Notes under the pieces: generated by a model
What the model was told of the DNA's origin: nothing
Databases searched by the model: none
What the model saw: the letters and a program-made list of their open reading frames with translations, nothing else
Part shown: positions 9,437-18,314 of the stretch, piece after piece
Numbering within the stretch: the first letter of the stretch is position 1
How the letters are laid out: each line of letters starts with the position of its first letter
Assembly (NCBI GenBank): GCA_023375785.1
Contig: SZWC01001505.1
Location: 143,054-167,110, forward strand
Length of the DNA stretch: 24,057 nt
Reading direction: 5' to 3'
Origin: Penium margaritaceum
Lineage: Eukaryota; Streptophyta; Zygnematophyceae; Desmidiales; Peniaceae
Position numbers and translations under genes: made by a program

Positions 9437-9476
9437 TGAACAAGCGAGGAACCAACTTGTACACAATCCAACATAG
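9437..9476 (+). pseudogene. Possible terminal exon of a host gene (3' part after the gypsy insertion)
   Basis: The first base completes the codon begun at 910-911, and the frame runs 12 further codons to TAG 9474-9476. See the entry at 781-911. Support is the preserved phase across the empty site only. Confidence 0.28.
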
Positions 9477-10088
9477 CTGAAGCTACCCGGCCTCAGCATA
9501 CAATGTACCGAAGTCTACAATGTTGAATCTATGTTCTAAAGAAGGAGGAAATTTTGAGAAAAATGAAATAGTACCAATAATCAAATAAAAAAATTATTAG
9601 ATGTACTGAAATTACACTTAGTGGTCATAGACAAAGTCACGATGGATCATTCATATAGGATGGTTGAATCATAGATATATGAAGGAAAAACTACATATAA
9701 TGAATACATTTGATGCTTTTTATTTCATCATTACTTATAAAAGGTTATAGATGGATGCATGTAAATCTATAAAAACATAAACACATGTATGGATACAATG
9801 AATGTGTAGTCCACGGAAAATTCCCATGTGCAAAAATGATAAGATTTTTTAGGTTTAATTAATTTAAAACTTTTCAAATAATAATTCCACAAGATCTATT
9901 TTCAAGAACATCGCATTTGGAAATACTTTGAAAAGAAGCCCAACTTTTTTTACAATCCTAACCAAAAAGGTTGAACTGAGAGCTACAAATTGAATGCTAG
10001 TGTTTTTACATGATTCTTTCATTTCCTATGTTTTCATTTAAATTTTCTTTTGTGTTCCCCTTTTGTCCCAAATTGCATAGGTTACAAC
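9477..10088. other. AT-rich DNA without recognisable genes
   Basis: This is strongly AT-rich compared with the transposons on either side, with many stops in all frames. If the exon at 781/9437 is real, its 3' UTR would lie here. The part at 10062-10078 is an inverted near-copy of 591-607. Confidence 0.6.
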
Positions 10089-10127
10089 GTAACCCTGAGC
10101 ACCTTAGTGCAACATTGGAACCTTGTT
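10089..10127. repeat. 40-bp dispersed motif, copy 2
   Basis: This is the second copy of 724-763. It borders a run of eight T (10126-10133) that may be the poly-A tail of the minus-strand LINE. Confidence 0.8.
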
Positions 10128-10350
10128 TTTTTTGTCCCGTGATCGTAACCGATGGGATCAGGAGGGTCTCCAAGACACCAAAACAAGCCCAGGGACTGAA
10201 CCCGGCCCCCCAAACAAATTATGGCTTGTATAGTCCGGGGTGTTCCCACCACCGGTGGAATTTCTGTGTGAGGCAGATTGTTTTGTTTTCTCTACCTTCT
10301 TGTGCACTGCTCAAGGAGGGGGCGTATAGTACTTTGGTGTAGAGTTGATT
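10126..10350 (-). mobile_element. 3' untranslated tail of a LINE, minus strand
   Basis: Between the LINE stop codon and an A8 run (read on the minus strand, 10133-10126) lie about 215 non-coding bases. This is the usual layout of a LINE 3' end. No convincing target duplication was found at the other end. Confidence 0.4.
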
Positions 10351-11630
10351 CTAGGACTTCTTCTTCTTTCTTCCAGACAGAAGTTGTGCTAGTCTCTGTG
10401 AGGCGTGGGTGAGTTGTTCTTCCAAGAGGTGGGGTATGGTCGCAATGATGGTTGGGGTGGGGTTTTGTTTCGGTTGTGCCCATCTTTCTTGCCAGAGGTA
10501 GTGTAATGTGGCTCGTGTGAATTCCCATAGTGTTCGCTTATTGGTGGGGGTGGTAGGTATATGAGAATGTTAGGCAGTGTGGGTGGTGTTTTAGGGGAAA
10601 AGGTGGTCAAGAGGTTGCGGATGCGTTTGATGATTGGTTGGATCTCTCAGCATTGAATAAAGCAGTTTTCATCTGTTTTTGGTTCCTTGCAGCGTGGGCA
10701 AAGTGGGGACGAAGGTGGGGGGAGGAATCGGTAACTGTGGTTGACTTGGATAGACCTGTAAATGATGTGTAGCATGACGTCTTGTGGTCGAAGGCGAAGG
10801 GGAGTGTTAATGAGGCTATCATGAATGTACCGCCATTGGAATACGGTGTTGGGGTATTTTCTCCTCCCATTTTGGTTTTTTTTGTCGCAGACGGGTTTTC
10901 GGGTTTGAGGAAGATTGTGTAGAGTTCTTGGAGAGTTGGGTTTCTAATTTTGATTCTGTAGCTAGGGATTTCTGGTTGGTGTGGTGTTCCGAGGAAGGTC
11001 CTCTTGTTGACGTATATTGGTGTGCAGTCTGTGCCAAAGAAATGTCTGGGTTGTGCCCATGTATGGCGACAGAGATAGCCTGTGGTAAGGCAGACTTGTA
11101 TGGGGTAGCCCCAGATTTCTGGGCCTCGTTGGCGTAGCTTGTAAATGATGTTGATCGGGAGTCCTGTGAGGGAGGGGAGCATAACGTATGAGGTGTATTT
11201 GTAAATTTATGCGGTTAGAGGTGGGTTTGTGATTATGGCTATCCATGAAAACGGTAGGTGCTGTCGGACTTCCTCGAGGATTCGTTTTTGGCTCAGGGTG
11301 GGAGGTTTTCCAAGTGTCTCTCAAATGAGTTCAGGGTGGAAGAGGTGCCTCACTTGTATCTCAGAAGTGAGTAGGAAACATTCTTGAGGTGGAATGCCAC
11401 ATGGTTGGTTGGTTGTTTTGAGAAGATGTCTGTTGTACGCCACGTAATCTTGAGAGATGTCCGGCCAAGTGAGACATGGCTTATGTGGGTCAAGAGGGTC
11501 CTAGGCCAGTGGCGTAGGTCCCGGCTGACCTCGTTGCTGCCAAACAAAATTTGGGCAGCAATTTGCCGGGCCCACTTTGGGCCCCGTTTTCTGCCGCGAG
11601 CCTTTTGCTCATGGATTCCGCCTTGTCTTG
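10351..11630 (-). pseudogene. C-terminal part of a LINE (non-LTR) ORF2 with zf-RVT zinc finger
   Basis: The end of the reading frame can be followed on the minus strand in four pieces. They are FGSNEVSRDLRHWPRTLLTH... (11547 to about 11250), INIIYKLRQRGPEIWGYPIQ... (about 11150-10890), WRYIHDSLINTPLRLRPQDV...LCPRCKEPKTDENCFIQC (to 10650), and LWEFTRATLHYLWQERWAQP...SGRKKKKS ending at 10351. The CPRC (10700-10689) ... C pattern is that of the zf-RVT domain that follows the RT in plant LINE-type ORF2 proteins. The Trp-rich C-terminal piece also fits. The endonuclease and RT core are absent, as in a 5'-truncated copy. Three frame changes and several stops show it is dead. Confidence 0.55.
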
Positions 11631-11645
11631 ACCTAGTGACACTGC

Positions 11646-11947
11646 TCAGGCCTCCTCAGACCTCCACAGCAACCTCTGTGGGCCAAGGGACCCTGCCTCC
11701 ATCTCAAAGGGCGGATGTGGCGCCTGGGCTCTCCCTCCCATTTCATTCCTACTCTTGTGGGCTTCCCCTTGCCTCTTGCCGCCTCTATTGTCCGTGCGCG
11801 CCCTCACGAAAGGGCTTCGACGGCCCCTAGCGGCGAGTGCTGCTTGTCTTAGTGGCGGCCGTGTGGATCTAGTTCCTCGCGTGGCTTGGCCGCCACCTTT
11901 CCCGCTCCGCACCAACCCTATACGTACTTCACCGGCCCGAGAAGTAT
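11646..11947 (-). other. GC-rich leader remnant of a minus-strand LTR element
   Basis: This region lies directly inside the primer site at 11948-11958. It is GC-rich and open on the minus strand for 90 codons (Arg/Gly-rich, no ATG and no domain I recognise). It may be the leader or the start of gag. The rest of the element is missing, with LINE sequence following. Confidence 0.35.
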
Positions 11948-11958
11948 CTCTGATACCA
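11948..11958 (-). other. Primer-binding site of a minus-strand LTR element
   Basis: ctctgatacca on the plus strand is tggtatcagag on the minus strand, an exact 11-base match to the usual initiator tRNA-Met site. It directly abuts a CA-ending sequence on the minus strand, the expected LTR end. The nested element at 20791-20803 has the same arrangement. Confidence 0.6.
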
Positions 11959-12500
11959 TGAGAGAGCTGCTAGGATTCAAATGCAACCATTTCTGCTTAC
12001 TTAGATGGAGAATCGAGTAAGCTACGCTTGGGGTTTTGTCTCGGCCATGGTTCCGGGTGAAAACCCCTAAGTATCGAGCTCGAGCAAGTAGCAGCTCTAG
12101 CGGGTGAGTCTTGACAAGCCAGACCCACCCGTTTGGTGTGCCGGCGAGCGGAGCTCGCCGGCACACCAAACTCGAGTGAGGGCAAAGCCCTCATGTGTTG
12201 CGCTAAAGGGGGAGACTGCCCCGAACGAGGTCTGCACCCGAAACCACAAACAATATTTCTACCGACCATCAGACTAATCTAGGTTCCTGAAACAGTATGC
12301 AATGTAACACTAGCACTAGAGGGTGTGGTGGAGAGGCAATGCTGCGAGAGGGAGGCGAGCACACGAGGAACGCCGGATGGATGCCAGTGGTCGTCTGGCA
12401 TGGCAAAGCGTTGGCGCCTCAAGGTGCGTCACCTCCACTCTCTGAGTCAGCATGCCCTGCGCACTCAGGTTCACAACAAAGGGAACATATATACAGAGAG
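11959..12500 (-). repeat. Probable lone LTR of a minus-strand retrotransposon
   Basis: On the minus strand this sequence ends in ctctctca just before the primer site. It contains a TATA-like tatatat near 12492-12486 and a perfect hairpin at 12131-12171. The far border is uncertain: a TG near 12509 is one candidate. No second copy exists in the window. With the leader remnant, this would be the 5' end of an element truncated near the LINE. Confidence 0.4.
12131..12171. repeat. Perfect inverted repeat, 19-bp arms, 3-base loop
   Basis: The arm at 12131-12149 is the exact reverse complement of 12153-12171, with gga between. The stem is GC-rich in its inner half (ccggcgagc). It sits in the probable LTR. 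It is not followed by a T-run, so a terminator of bacterial type is not indicated. Confidence 0.95.
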
Positions 12501-12509
12501 GATTAACAC

Positions 12510-12813
12510 CCATGTCACCCGTCACCCCCCAGTATTGAAGAACCCCAATTCCCCTACTCCTTTCCACACCCTTCCTCCCTTGGCCCTGGCCGCCCCAGCT
12601 ACTACATCTCCCTTGGCCCTGGCAGCACCCCCTCACTACCTCTCCCCCTTCCCCTTGCCCTGCACACCTAGTCACTATCTCCCCCCCTCCTCACCCCTTT
12701 TCTTTCCCACTCTTGAACCTGGTCGGCATGTCCCCTTTTATGGGGTCCGAGATCGACCTTTAGGCGGCTCACGCCTCTCGAGCGACTCGTACCCCCTCCC
12801 CCCCTCCCCCTAG
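12510..12813. other. C-rich low-complexity DNA
   Basis: Runs of C and CT dominate (ccctccccccctccccc and similar), with a short imperfect repeat of cccttggccctgg near 12577-12625. Open frames here follow from composition. No gene is recognised. Confidence 0.65.
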
Positions 12814-12820
12814 CCCCAAT

Positions 12821-13206
12821 ATGGCCAAGGCCCCCGAATTCAACATGGACGACCTCCAGGTCTTCCTTTTAGAGGACGGCAGCATTGGTCTTGCCCACCC
12901 ACCACCGAGGCAACCTCAGCGAACTCTTCCCGCAAGCGCAGCCTCTCCCAGGAAAGGGATAGTGAAGACACGGCTGGAAACCAACACATGAATCACCCTA
13001 CTGCAGCCCCGCACGACACCGCCAGACCCTCTGGCACCACCCAAAAACACCAGCTCCTCACTGCAGCCATCCCCCTGGCCACAGTCCCACCCACCAACCA
13101 ACCCCCCGCTGCCGTGCTACACACCGCCCCCAACGCACAACCCACACCCGCCGGCATGCAGTCCCGCCTAAGCGCCGCCACCACGCCTAATATGGCAGGA
13201 CCAACA
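12821..13206 (+). pseudogene. Pro/Ala/Thr-rich open frame of unknown function, interrupted by the copia element (5' part)
   Basis: ATG 12821 opens MAKAPEFNMDDLQVFLLEDG..., which stops at 12989. A neighbouring frame, open from 12814, continues with TEATSANSSRKRSLSQERDS and then a Pro/Ala/Thr-rich tract. One indel near 12890-12900 may separate the two. The second frame reaches the copia insertion point and resumes in phase at 22668 for 23 codons. The layout (short acidic start, basic Ser/Arg patch, low-complexity tail) could be a LINE ORF1, a gag or a host protein. I recognise no domain. Confidence 0.4.
13202..13206. repeat. Target-site duplication of the copia element, left copy
   Basis: caaca precedes the 5' LTR and recurs at 22663-22667. 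Confidence 0.93.
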
Positions 13207-13859
13207 TGTAGATTGTTTTTACCCCTTGTTCAGTGTTTTAGGAAGGATCAGGAATGCTCTGCCCCTTGTGGAGGTATGACCCCTGGATCCATTGTGATGT
13301 AACTCAACTATGCTCTGTCTCATGTGAGATATGATCTGTGAGTACACCATGTGGATGAGTGGTTACATTGGCCATTTTGTTGATTTGGCCAAGTGAGAGA
13401 TCATGAGTTCGAGCCTGGCCCCATGCACATCTTGTTTTCTATGGAAGCTTCCATGAAAGAAAGTCCGTAGCTTCTTGGACGCTACATGGTTGGCCTGTCA
13501 CCTTGACACTAGGATGCTTATGTGTCAAGCCCACAGTGCAAGTCTATTGGTGATGTGGCTGGTTCAGGCCACTTCCCAGGAATATGCTTTTGAGTTCTAG
13601 GACTGGACATACAACTATAAAGGGACCTGTCTTGCATGCTGATCAATCAATCTTTGCTTGATGCTCTCTTGCGTATTGACAAATTGAGCTCTTCTTGAGA
13701 TGTAATGCTAAGGCGTTAGTACTCTTGAAGATGAAGTGTATGCCTGATTAAGTTTGGGGTGCATGTTACATGTGAACAAAGGAAGAAGGCCTAAAAACCT
13801 TTTGTGAGCTTTTCGGTTTCGTGGCTTCTCTGCCAGAGGTGTTAGCTCAGTAGCTAACA
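13207..13859 (+). repeat. 5' LTR of the copia element
   Basis: It starts tgtagattg and ends tagctaaca. It aligns with 22011-22662 throughout. A TATA-like box is at 13616-13621. A tRNA-like A-box/B-box pair lies at 13352-13415 and a perfect terminal palindrome at 13840-13859. Confidence 0.97.
13352..13415 (+). promoter_or_regulatory. tRNA/SINE-like A-box and B-box inside the copia LTR
   Basis: tggatgagtgg (13352-13362) resembles a pol III A-box. gttcgagcc (13407-13415) fits the B-box pattern GTTCGANNC exactly. Start-to-start spacing is 55 bases, typical of tRNA-derived promoters. The 3' LTR has the same pair at 22156-22166 and 22211-22219. Activity is not shown by the sequence. Confidence 0.45.
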
Positions 13860-13861
13860 AA

Positions 13862-13876
13862 GGGTTATGGGTCCAC
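13862..13876 (+). other. Primer-binding site matching the anticodon region of initiator tRNA-Met (half-tRNA type)
   Basis: Two bases after the LTR lies gggttatgggtccac. From memory of the plant initiator tRNA-Met, its anticodon stem-loop (with CAU) is complementary to gggttatgggcccac, one difference that still allows a G-U pair. The usual 3'-end primer sequence is absent here. Copia of Drosophila and Ty5 of yeast are known to prime from the anticodon region of a cleaved initiator tRNA. Confidence 0.75.
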
Positions 13877-14186
13877 TCCTCAGGTTAGAGAAGTGTCACG
13901 CACGCAACCGCTAGGTCACAAGCAGTGAGAGCGTCTTCGCTCTCACCCAACTTCTCTGTTTGCAGGTCAACATCAGCAGGAGGGGAATGTAACACATCTG
14001 CACCTTTCGACCTTGGGAGCTGGCATCAGCCTACATCAGCCTAAGTCAGCCTACATCTGCTTGCAATGGCCAACGTGAACAGGGGAAGCAGTTGCCTCTT
14101 CTCACCAACAGCCTACAGCGGCCTCAAACACAAGTACATCGGCATCAACAATAGGTGAAGCAGCTGTAGCAGTTGTAGTTGTAGGG
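13877..14186 (+). other. Leader of the copia element
   Basis: This is about 310 bases before gag. A 10-bp imperfect repeat (catcagccta, 14024-14060) is present. The gag frame is open upstream of its first ATG back to 14079, so the exact start is not certain. Confidence 0.6.
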
Positions 14187-15040
14187 ATGCCAGGGACAGG
14201 GGAACCAGGGAATCATTCGCCCATCCTCAAGTTTGATGGAGAGGGGTTTGCGCTTTGGAAGTGGCAGTTTGAGATCATCATGGATGACAGAGATCTGCTA
14301 GGATGTTTTGACGGAACTATCCCAGCACCAAAGGAAGAGGGTGCTGATCTTGTGGCATGGGTCAAGCTTAACAAGAAGGCTCTCGCCATTCTTTTGTCCT
14401 CCATACAACCCTCAGTCCTTTCACACATCAGTGGTTGTACAGTGGCTGCAGCATCATATGCCAAACTCAGCAAGGTGTTTCAGTCCTCCTCACATGCCAA
14501 CCATCTCTTTATTCTACAAAACCTCATTAATATGAGGCTTGGTGAAGGGGAGGATATCTCCGACTTTATGCAGAAGTCTGAGACGCTCTTGCAACAAGCC
14601 ACCGGCATGGGGTGGGACCTGACATGCAGGCCATGATTTTTCTGATGACGCTGCCGGAAAGCTGGGGCCTCATGATAACGGTGATTGGAGGGTGGACTGA
14701 AGATCAAGTTTCCTACACCACCGTCTCCGAGTATGTGCGGAATGAAGCCATGCATCGTAGCAGTAGTGAAGCAAACATGGCTGCCTTTGCCTCATGGAGC
14801 AGCGGCACCTTCCGCAATACCTTCTCCTTTGGGTACAAAGGAAACAACAGCACTAGCAATTGTGGGAGGGGTACAAAGCACCAAGGAAACTGCCATCATT
14901 GTGGCAAGGCTGGACACTGGGCGCGAGAGTGCCATGCACCCAAGAGAGAGAGAGGAGACGGGGATGAATGGCGAGGGGGAAATGGTGGAAAGGATCCCAC
15001 AAGCTTGATGGCTGAGTGTGCCTCCAACAAAGGGAGGGCG
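14187..15040 (+). pseudogene. gag: Copia gag with CCHC zinc knuckle
   Basis: The first part (14187-14611) reads LKFDGEGFALWKWQFEIIMD, then DLVAWVKLNKKALAILLSSI and LINMRLGEGEDISDFMQKSE. This is the UBN2/copia-gag pattern (a FDGxNFxxWK-type start, then helical capsid segments). A frame change within the GGGG run near 14609-14612 moves the rest (MIFLMTLPESW...) to another frame. The zinc knuckle CHHCGKAGHWAREC is intact (Cys at about 14891-14902). Gag packages the RNA into cytoplasmic particles. ATG 14187 is chosen as the first Met in the open frame. Confidence 0.88.
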
Positions 15041-15590
15041 ATACTCAGGCCAGGAGCCTACGGCCTTGACTCGGGCACAAAAGAGCACACTAATTACGAG
15101 AAGAGAGACTTCATCTCTCTTCCTCCATACAACAAGAACTTCAGATTCGCCAACAGCAAGGTTGAGGAAGCTAAGGGGATTGGTGACAAGCTGGTCACAG
15201 TGGGTGTCAACGGTGGAGATTCCGACCTCAAGCTAGAGGGGGTGGTCTACTTGCCCTCCTTCATAGCCAACCTGCTCTCCGTCTCTAAGATAACTGACCA
15301 TGGCATGACAGTGGACTTTACAGGGAAGGAAGCGATGATAGTCCCTACCAAGGACATCAACATCTCCTACTCTGCCAAGAAGGTTGTCGCACAGGTTCCT
15401 CGCGTTGATGGACTCTACGTCTTGCAGACCAAAATGACAACCTCAACGGCTGAATCTTTGGCCAAGAGTGATGATGAGGAGAGCAGCGATATAAACTCAG
15501 ATGAGGAAGGACATGTTGGAGCAGCGGAAGCACTGGCAGCAGATGATTCGGTAACAAAACCGCAAGCAAATGGAACCACCGGGGCTGTTT
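15041..15590 (+). pseudogene. pol: Copia aspartic protease region
   Basis: GAYGLDSGTKEHTNYEKRDF at about 15056-15115 is the copia protease active-site region (family pattern W-x-L-D-S-G-A-S/T-x-H). The catalytic Asp-Ser-Gly is kept, with Thr in place of the usual Ala. VVYLPSFIANLLSVSKITDH (about 15241-15300) is the conserved strand-loop after it. An acidic Ser/Glu/Asp linker (about 15470-15540) leads to integrase. It is in frame with the second half of gag and the start of integrase, and is uninterrupted. Confidence 0.85.
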
Positions 15591-16345
15591 ATTCTAGCCA
15601 GTGCACATCCTCCAAGAACCTGTGGCACAGGCGCTTTGGGCACGTGGCTCATCGCACATTGGAGCTCATGGGAAAGCAGGAGCTAGTGCGTGGGATGGAG
15701 CTAGGTGATGAGGCGGAGGGAGCTGGGATCTTGTGTGAGCCATGCCTTCAAGGCAAGGCAAAAATGAAATCCTTTAAGTGCAATGGCATGCGTGCTCTCG
15801 TTCCTCTTGATCTCATCCACTCTGATGTGTGTGGTTCTTTTGCATACCGTCAAATGGAGGCATCAGATATTTCCTCACATGCATCGACGACAATAGTCGC
15901 AAAGTCTGGATATACTTTCTCAAAAATAAAAGTACGTTGAAGGAGAATCTGCAGGCCTTTGTCGCTATGGTTGAGCGACAGAGTGGAAAGAAGGTGAAGG
16001 CATTTAGGACAGACTCTGGGGGAGAGTACAAAGCCTGCAGGGAGTGGCTCAATTTGTACGGTGTTGAACACCAGAAAACTACCCCCTACTCACCTCAAAG
16101 CAACGGCATAGCAGAGAGGATGAACCAGACCCTCCTGAGCATGACAAGGTGCATGCTCTTTGACGCCAAGCTACCTCCTAGGTTCTGGGAAGAAGCAGTA
16201 TGTACGGCTACCTATCTTGTGAACCTCACACCTGTAGCAGCTCTGCAAAGGAGAGGCAAGAAGAAGCAGACACAGCAGCTGAAGACACCTCAAGAAGCAT
16301 GGTCAGGCAAGAAGCTGGACGCCTCCCATCTCATGGTCTACAACA
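15591..16345 (+). pseudogene. pol: Copia integrase, frameshifted and truncated at its C-terminus
   Basis: The zinc-binding pre-integrase motif is present (LWHRRFGHVAHRTL ... CEPCLQGK). Catalytic residues are the first Asp at 15824-15826 (LIHSDVCG), the second Asp at 16012-16014 (FRTDSGGEY) and the Glu at 16114-16116 (NGIAERMNQT). A frame change near 15835-15860 lies between the first two. Spacing from second Asp to Glu is 33 residues instead of the usual 35, suggesting a 6-base loss. After PQEAWSGKKLDASHLMVYN the usual domain end and linker of a couple of hundred residues are missing. Confidence 0.9.
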
Positions 16346-17470
16346 TTGCGACGCAGATAGGGGTGAATGGACAGGCTTCAACTATTCATTCTTGGTTCAA
16401 GAGGAGCCAACATCTGTCGCAGAGGCACTCACTCGGCCTAACAAAGCAGAGTGGGATGAAGCAATTTGGAGTGAACTCAGCTCCATCGAGGAGAATGGGA
16501 CATGGGTGTTGGTGGACAGACCTGCCGGGGCTCACGTTGTGGGGTCCAAGTGGGTGCTGAAAGTAAAAAGGAAGCAGGATGGCAAGATAGACAAGTACAA
16601 GGCACAGGTGGTAGCAAAGGGGTTCTCCCAAAGGCCTAGCATAGAGTACGATGAGACCTTTGCTCCAGTTGTGACGTTCGCCTCCATCTGGTAAATGCTC
16701 GCCGTTGCTGCTGTTGAGAACATGGAGGTCCACCAGATGGATGTCAAGACAGCCTTCCTTTACGGCAAACTTGACAAGGAGGTCCTTTTCGGACCCCCTC
16801 CGGAACATGGAGGTTCTGGAGGGGGTTGATGCTCCCGAGGGCAAGGTGTGCAGATTTGTGAAGGCACTCTATGGGCTCAAACAAGTGCCAAGACTTTGGT
16901 ACCAGGAGATGGACACGTTCATGGCCAAGGAGTCCTTCATCCACTGCCACAATGACCCTAGCATGTTCGTGCATGAGAGCGACAAAGGGACTATGTTGGT
17001 CGCCTTGTACGTTGATGACCTGATTCTATGCTCTTCTTCAACGCAACTGCTAGACGATCTCACGGGGCAGCTGAGTAGCAGATTCGAGATGAAGGACATG
17101 GGTCCTCTTGACTTCTATTTTGGACTTGCCATCAAGCACAACAGAGCAGCAGGTACCATCAGCCTGAACCAGAAAGAATACATCGACTCCATCCTCAAAA
17201 GATACGACATGGCAGATTGCAAGCCTGCCAGCACACCCATGAGCTCGGAGTGCAAACTCTGTACCTCCATGTCCCAATCCAACGAAGCGGAGAAAACTGA
17301 CATGCTGGGCATCCCATATCAGACTGTAGTGGGCAGTCTGATGTATGCCATGGTCGCCACCCGATCAGATATAGCCCATGTTCTTGGACAGGTGAGTCGG
17401 TTTGTGGCCGATTTCGGTCCACTTCACATGCGATACCTTCAGGGGACGCGGCATTTGGGCTCCAGTTTGG
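16346..17470 (+). pseudogene. pol: Copia reverse transcriptase (RVT_2)
   Basis: The domain begins EEPTSVAEALTRPNKAEWDE and has GSKWVLKVKRKQDGKIDKYK, then YDETFAPVVTFASIW followed by a TAA (16692-16694) where family members read on. HQMDVKTAFLYG carries the first catalytic Asp (16740-16742). A frame change near 16790 follows. YVDD at 17008-17019 holds the other two. The tail reads VGSLMYAMVATRSDIAHVLG. About 10 residues appear missing before RYLQGT near 17430. This enzyme made the element's cDNA; this copy is dead. Confidence 0.93.
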
Positions 17471-17558
17471 AGGAATCGCTGGATCCGCGTCACTCCGTCT
17501 CATGTGCTACACCGATGCTGACTGGGAAGGGAATATCGATGACAGAAAATCTACCTCT
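17471..17558 (+). pseudogene. pol: Copia RNase H, 5' part, cut by the nested element
   Basis: Another frame change follows RT. CYTDADWEGNIDDRKSTS (about 17505-17558) is the RNase H start with its first catalytic Asp. The sequence stops at the left border of the nested LTR element and resumes at 21552-21560. Confidence 0.88.
17554..17558. repeat. Degenerate target-site duplication of the nested element, left copy
   Basis: cctct here and cttcc at 21552-21556 differ at two positions, both C/T. Removing the insert plus either copy keeps the RNase H frame. Confidence 0.6.
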
Positions 17559-18306
17559 TGTCGAAAGATTGCAGGTGTTTTTGTTGAGTGGACGTGGTCA
17601 CAATGACGAGCGCTGTGGTTCAGGTAGCAGCACAAGCAGAGGCAAAGCGAAAGCGGCGATGGAAAGCGGAATGGAAGCGAAAGACAAAGGAAAGCGGAGA
17701 AGTGTGTTGTGGGTGTAGCACCAATTGTACGGGCACTGAGGATCGGATGTCTTGAGTGGACGCAGCACTTGGAGAAAAGGACAGAAGCTTCCTCGAAGGT
17801 GCGGGTGTTGCTGATATATGAGTGACGTAAGAGGAAAAGAATTGGGCACAGTGCGAGAGCACAGGCGCTGAGAGGCAATGAGGGTGAAAGGACTGGAGGT
17901 GGCCCAGAGGGCGAGCCTGAAGAGGAATCCAATGGATTTATTACTCAATAGAATACAAGCAATAAAAATACGTGGAGTCCTAGCCTAGCGCGCTTCGTCG
18001 AGCAGGCACAGAAGTGAGGTGGCGACTCTAGCGAGGAAGAAGGAGGAGCGCCTTGAGACCACGATTTGGCTTTGCTAGCCATACGCATAGAGGAGTGACA
18101 TGCGCAGGGGCGATCTCCGCAGGTGCGTTCGCCTTGACCGTTGTTGCACGAAACCGTTGGCTTGGCCTTGGCGAGGCTCGTACTTTGGTCGGTCTTGAGA
18201 CCATTCAAACATTGGTCGTATGTCTCCGGAGATGAACGTGCGCTGTGACTCTTTATTTTCTCAGTGGCTGCACCCCTTGAAGCAATCTCCGAGATAATGT
18301 CTGACA
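17559..18306 (-). repeat. 3' LTR of the nested element
   Basis: It is bounded by tgtc and gaca, and aligns without gaps to 20804-21551. On the minus strand it contains aataaa within ttgagtaataaatccattgg (about 17949-17930), a candidate poly-A signal. Confidence 0.95.
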
Positions 18307-18314
18307 CCCTCCTT
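18307..18314 (-). other. Polypurine tract of the nested element
   Basis: The minus strand reads aaggaggg directly before the LTR start. It is short but correctly placed. Confidence 0.65.

Noticed and set aside
12131..12171. Hairpin as a transcription terminator or CRISPR-like repeat
   Set aside because: There is no T-run after the stem, no second copy with spacers, and the setting is eukaryotic.
12204..12216. taaagggggaga on the plus strand, like a polypurine tract before a plus-strand LTR
   Set aside because: No LTR-like sequence with a partner copy follows it, and the primer site at 11948-11958 argues for a minus-strand element. The tract is probably chance.
13975..13995. ggaggggaatgtaacac in the copia leader, resembling the gypsy polypurine tract and LTR start
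   Set aside because: Similarity ends after about 17 bases; the following sequence is not gypsy LTR. It is treated as coincidence.
16705..17718. Single 337-codon open frame covering RT and running into the nested LTR
   Set aside because: The last 50 codons or so are LTR sequence and the first 30 are out of frame with the true RT start; only the middle is RT.
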